A DNA stretch of 16,831 bases from CAUTVF01 sp963541805 (GTDB lineage Bacteria > Pseudomonadota > Alphaproteobacteria > Rs-D84 > CASDRH01). The stretch spans positions 1-16,831 of the forward strand of contig CAUTVF010000017.1 in the NCBI GenBank assembly GCA_963541805.1, in the 5' to 3' direction. Made by a program: the position numbers and the translations under genes. This document shows, piece after piece, positions 15,348-16,831 of this stretch; positions within the stretch are counted from its first letter, which is position 1; each line of letters begins with the position of its first letter. The notes beneath the pieces were generated by a model. It had not been told where the DNA came from and did no database searches. It saw only the letters and a program-made list of their open reading frames with translations.

Positions 15348-15376
15348 ACTATATCTAATATTTCTTCCTTTATCAA
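15348..15376 (-). promoter_or_regulatory. Promoter of the gmk-like pair, nearly leaderless
   Basis: On the minus strand TTGATA (15376-15371), 17-base spacer, TATAGT (15353-15348). The ATG at 15338 begins only nine bases after the -10, so the transcript would have a leader of just a few bases and no ribosome binding site. Confidence 0.6.
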
Positions 15377-15403
15377 GAATTTTTACATTTAATAATAATT
15401 TTC

Positions 15404-15432
15404 TTGAAATAAAAAGAGCTATGTTATATAAA
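15404..15432 (+). promoter_or_regulatory. rpmE-rplS promoter
   Basis: TTGAAA at 15404-15409, 17-base spacer, TATAAA at 15427-15432. Transcription would start near 15439 and give a leader of about 34 bases containing AAAAGGAAAAGG before the rpmE ATG. It is divergent from the gmk-like promoter. Confidence 0.7.
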
Positions 15433-15472
15433 TGCAAGCCTAAGCGTAGTTTATAAAAGGAAAAGGTTAAAT

Positions 15473-15694
15473 ATGAAAAAAGGGATTCACCCAGCGATGA
15501 ATACTGTCAAAGTTATAATGACGAATGGTGATTCAATTAATATCGAAACCACTTATAGCAAGGGAAAAGAGATGCGTCTTGACGTTGATCCTTTTAATCA
15601 TCCTGCGTGGACTGGCAGGCGTTCCGCAAATGAACATGGTGGCAGAATAGATAAATTTAAGTCAAATTTTGCAAAGTTTACATTGAAGAAATAG
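15473..15694 (+). CDS. rpmE: 50S ribosomal protein L31, cysteine-less form
   Basis: 73-residue ribosomal protein L31, which bridges the two subunits near the central protuberance. MKKGIHPAMNTVKVIMTNGD (1-20) and DVDPFNHPAWTG (37-48) are family signatures, followed by a basic C-terminus. It contains no cysteine, so it is the zinc-free form of L31, in agreement with relatives I know from Alphaproteobacteria. AAAAGG lies before the ATG. rplS follows 16 bases downstream, so the two ribosomal protein genes share a transcript. Confidence 0.96.
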   Translation: MKKGIHPAMNTVKVIMTNGDSINIETTYSKGKEMRLDVDPFNHPAWTGRRSANEHGGRIDKFKSNFAKFTLKK

Positions 15695-15710
15695 TATTTT
15701 GGTGGGTGTT

Positions 15711-16130
15711 ATGTTGAATTTATTAAAGAAAATTGAACAATCTAATATAGAGAAGCTTAATAAGTCGTTTCCTGTTTTCAAAGCGGGCGATACTGTACGT
15801 GTGTATACAAAAGTTAAAGAAGAAAAAGCGGAGCGTTTACAAGCGTTCGAGGGTGTTTGCATAGCTCGTAAGAATGCTGGTATAAATTCGTCATTTACAG
15901 TTCGCAAAATGTCATCATCTGTTGGGGTTGAAAAGGTTTTTCCTTTGTATGGGACTGTCGTTGATAAAGTTGAATTGGTAAAGGTTGGTAAAGTAAGACG
16001 TGCAAAGTTGTATTACTTGCGCGGGCTTCAATCTAAGAAAGCAAGGATTGCAGAAGATTTAAATGCTGCGAAAAAAATTAAAACGGAAGATGTTGCACCA
16101 TTAGGTGGTGTTTCTGTATCTGCTGAATAG
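15711..16130 (+). CDS. rplS: 50S ribosomal protein L19
   Basis: 139-residue ribosomal protein L19, located at the 30S-50S interface. PVFKAGDTVRVYTKVKE (about 21-37), RLQAFEGVCIARKNAG and FTVRKMSSSVGVEKVFPLYGTVVDKVEL are family hallmarks, followed by VGKVRRAKLYYLRGLQSKKARI. The last 25 or so residues are an extra tail compared with E. coli L19 (115 residues), a common feature in Alphaproteobacteria. The frame can be extended to a TTG at 15699, but the ATG at 15711 is preceded by GGTGGG and gives MLNLLKKIEQ, which matches the family start. It lies between rpmE and mlaD. Confidence 0.96.
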   Translation: MLNLLKKIEQSNIEKLNKSFPVFKAGDTVRVYTKVKEEKAERLQAFEGVCIARKNAGINSSFTVRKMSSSVGVEKVFPLYGTVVDKVELVKVGKVRRAKLYYLRGLQSKKARIAEDLNAAKKIKTEDVAPLGGVSVSAE

Positions 16131-16160
16131 TTTTTCGTTTGTTTTTAATGGGTAGGTTTT

Positions 16161-16679
16161 ATGCAGTTATCAGAAATTATTTCAGTTGTGTTTGGTAAGT
16201 GTCTTAATATCTGTCATTTAGTTTCTAGTAAACTTAAAAATTCTGATAATAAATTGGAAAATGTTGTTGGAATATTGATACTTTTGTTTGCATCTTTTTT
16301 TATTTATTGGGCGATCAGTGTGTCCAGTGTAAATAGTTTACGCGGTTATACTTTGTATTCTGTTTTCTCAAATACAAGTGGGATTGTTTCGGGATCTGAC
16401 GTAAGGTTAAAGGGTGTTAAAATTGGATCCGTTAAGGATATTCGTTTAAATCCATCAAATTATATGGTTGAAATTAGGATGGAAATAGATAAAGACTATA
16501 AACTATCCGTTGATACTACTGCAAAAATTGTAAGTGATGGTTTTATTGGGGATAAATATATTATGTTAAATGTCGGTACTGCATCAAAGTATTTAAAACA
16601 TCGTGATGCTATAAAGGGGACATCTGCTAAATCAATTGAAGAAATAATCAGTCAAGTATTATTTTCATCAGATAAATGA
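16161..16679 (+). CDS. mlaD: MlaD-type MCE domain lipid transport protein
   Basis: Membrane-anchored substrate-binding subunit of the Mla phospholipid transport system, which moves phospholipid between outer and inner membranes. One membrane helix (about 34-55) is followed by an MCE domain (about 63-140): YSVFSNTSGIVSGSDVRLKGVKIGSV is the typical MCE opening, and DGFIGDKYIMLNVG is the conserved closing strand. The end, SIEEIISQVLFSSDK, resembles the C-terminal helix of MlaD. At 172 residues it is near the E. coli length (183), but a 33-residue N-terminal segment precedes the membrane helix where MlaD usually starts within a few residues of it. GGGTAGG before the ATG at 16161 supports the start. 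No mlaE, mlaF, mlaC or mlaB is in the window. Confidence 0.9.
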   Translation: MQLSEIISVVFGKCLNICHLVSSKLKNSDNKLENVVGILILLFASFFIYWAISVSSVNSLRGYTLYSVFSNTSGIVSGSDVRLKGVKIGSVKDIRLNPSNYMVEIRMEIDKDYKLSVDTTAKIVSDGFIGDKYIMLNVGTASKYLKHRDAIKGTSAKSIEEIISQVLFSSDK

Positions 16680-16699
16680 TGATGGTTTAAGAGATCTGC

Positions 16700-16831
16700 A
16701 TGCAACAATCATTAAAACTATATTTTATATTGTGTTTTTCTTTTTTATATCTGTGTTCTTTTTTTTCTTATGCAGACAATCAAAATGAAGAAGCTGATAT
16801 TGTTAATGGTATGGTTGTGATGCAAAAAGCA
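16700..16831 (+). CDS. Start of an exported DUF2155-like protein (cut by window end)
   Basis: Partial: 44 codons with no stop before the window ends. The N-terminus is a clear signal peptide, basic start then LYFILCFSFLYLCSFFSYA with cleavage predicted after SYA near residue 24, followed by acidic NQNEEADIVNGMVVMQKA. In Alphaproteobacteria the gene after mlaD is often a small exported DUF2155 protein, whose domain begins with a VLxxLDK-like stretch; MVVMQKA would fit its first strand. It starts 20 bases after mlaD. The coding call is good because of the signal peptide and spacing; the family assignment rests mainly on context. Confidence 0.6.
   Translation, partial: MQQSLKLYFILCFSFLYLCSFFSYADNQNEEADIVNGMVVMQKA

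Overview
The window reads as chromosome of an AT-rich alphaproteobacterium (GC near 30% by eye), most likely a host-associated or reduced-genome lineage; species cannot be told from sequence alone. Evidence for the class: a zinc-ribbon gene divergent from ftsE-ftsX-(DUF218 gene)-plsC, an mlaD gene followed by a short exported protein that looks like the start of DUF2155, and a cysteine-less L31. No tRNA, rRNA, insertion sequence, CRISPR array or phage gene is seen. No gene-free stretch exceeds 300 bases; the longest (481-691 and 1973-2199) hold a terminator, a palindrome and two divergent promoters.

Layout. 13-480 encodes a small exported protein with four cysteines, of unknown function. 692-1972 (minus) is rho, with a near-consensus promoter and its own intrinsic terminator. 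Divergent from it, 2200-4726 holds a GalU-like sugar nucleotidyltransferase, recR and rsmA. 4780-9179 holds three consecutive large type IV prepilins of the PilV/shufflon-N type, each with a prepilin peptidase site, highly diverged from one another and with no pilus assembly genes or shufflon recombinase nearby. 9176-12185 (minus) is the cell division/envelope operon ftsE, ftsX, DUF218 (YdcF/ElyC-like), plsC. 12319-13983 (plus) is the zinc-ribbon membrane protein and an RluD-type pseudouridine synthase. 13991-15338 (minus) holds two adjacent guanylate-kinase-like proteins, both with altered substrate-binding residues. 15473-16831 (plus) is rpmE, rplS, mlaD and the first 44 codons of a DUF2155-like gene.

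Most of the window is housekeeping: transcription termination, recombination repair, rRNA modification, ribosomal proteins, divisome and lipid metabolism. The accessory interest lies in the tandem prepilin block, which could supply alternative tips or adhesins for a surface filament encoded elsewhere, and in the paired degenerate guanylate kinases. Promoters are unusually readable: the rho, galU-like, ftsE/zinc-ribbon, gmk-like and rpmE starts all have good -35/-10 pairs. The ftsE and zinc-ribbon promoters appear to share one self-complementary -35 hexamer, and the gmk-like transcript appears almost leaderless.
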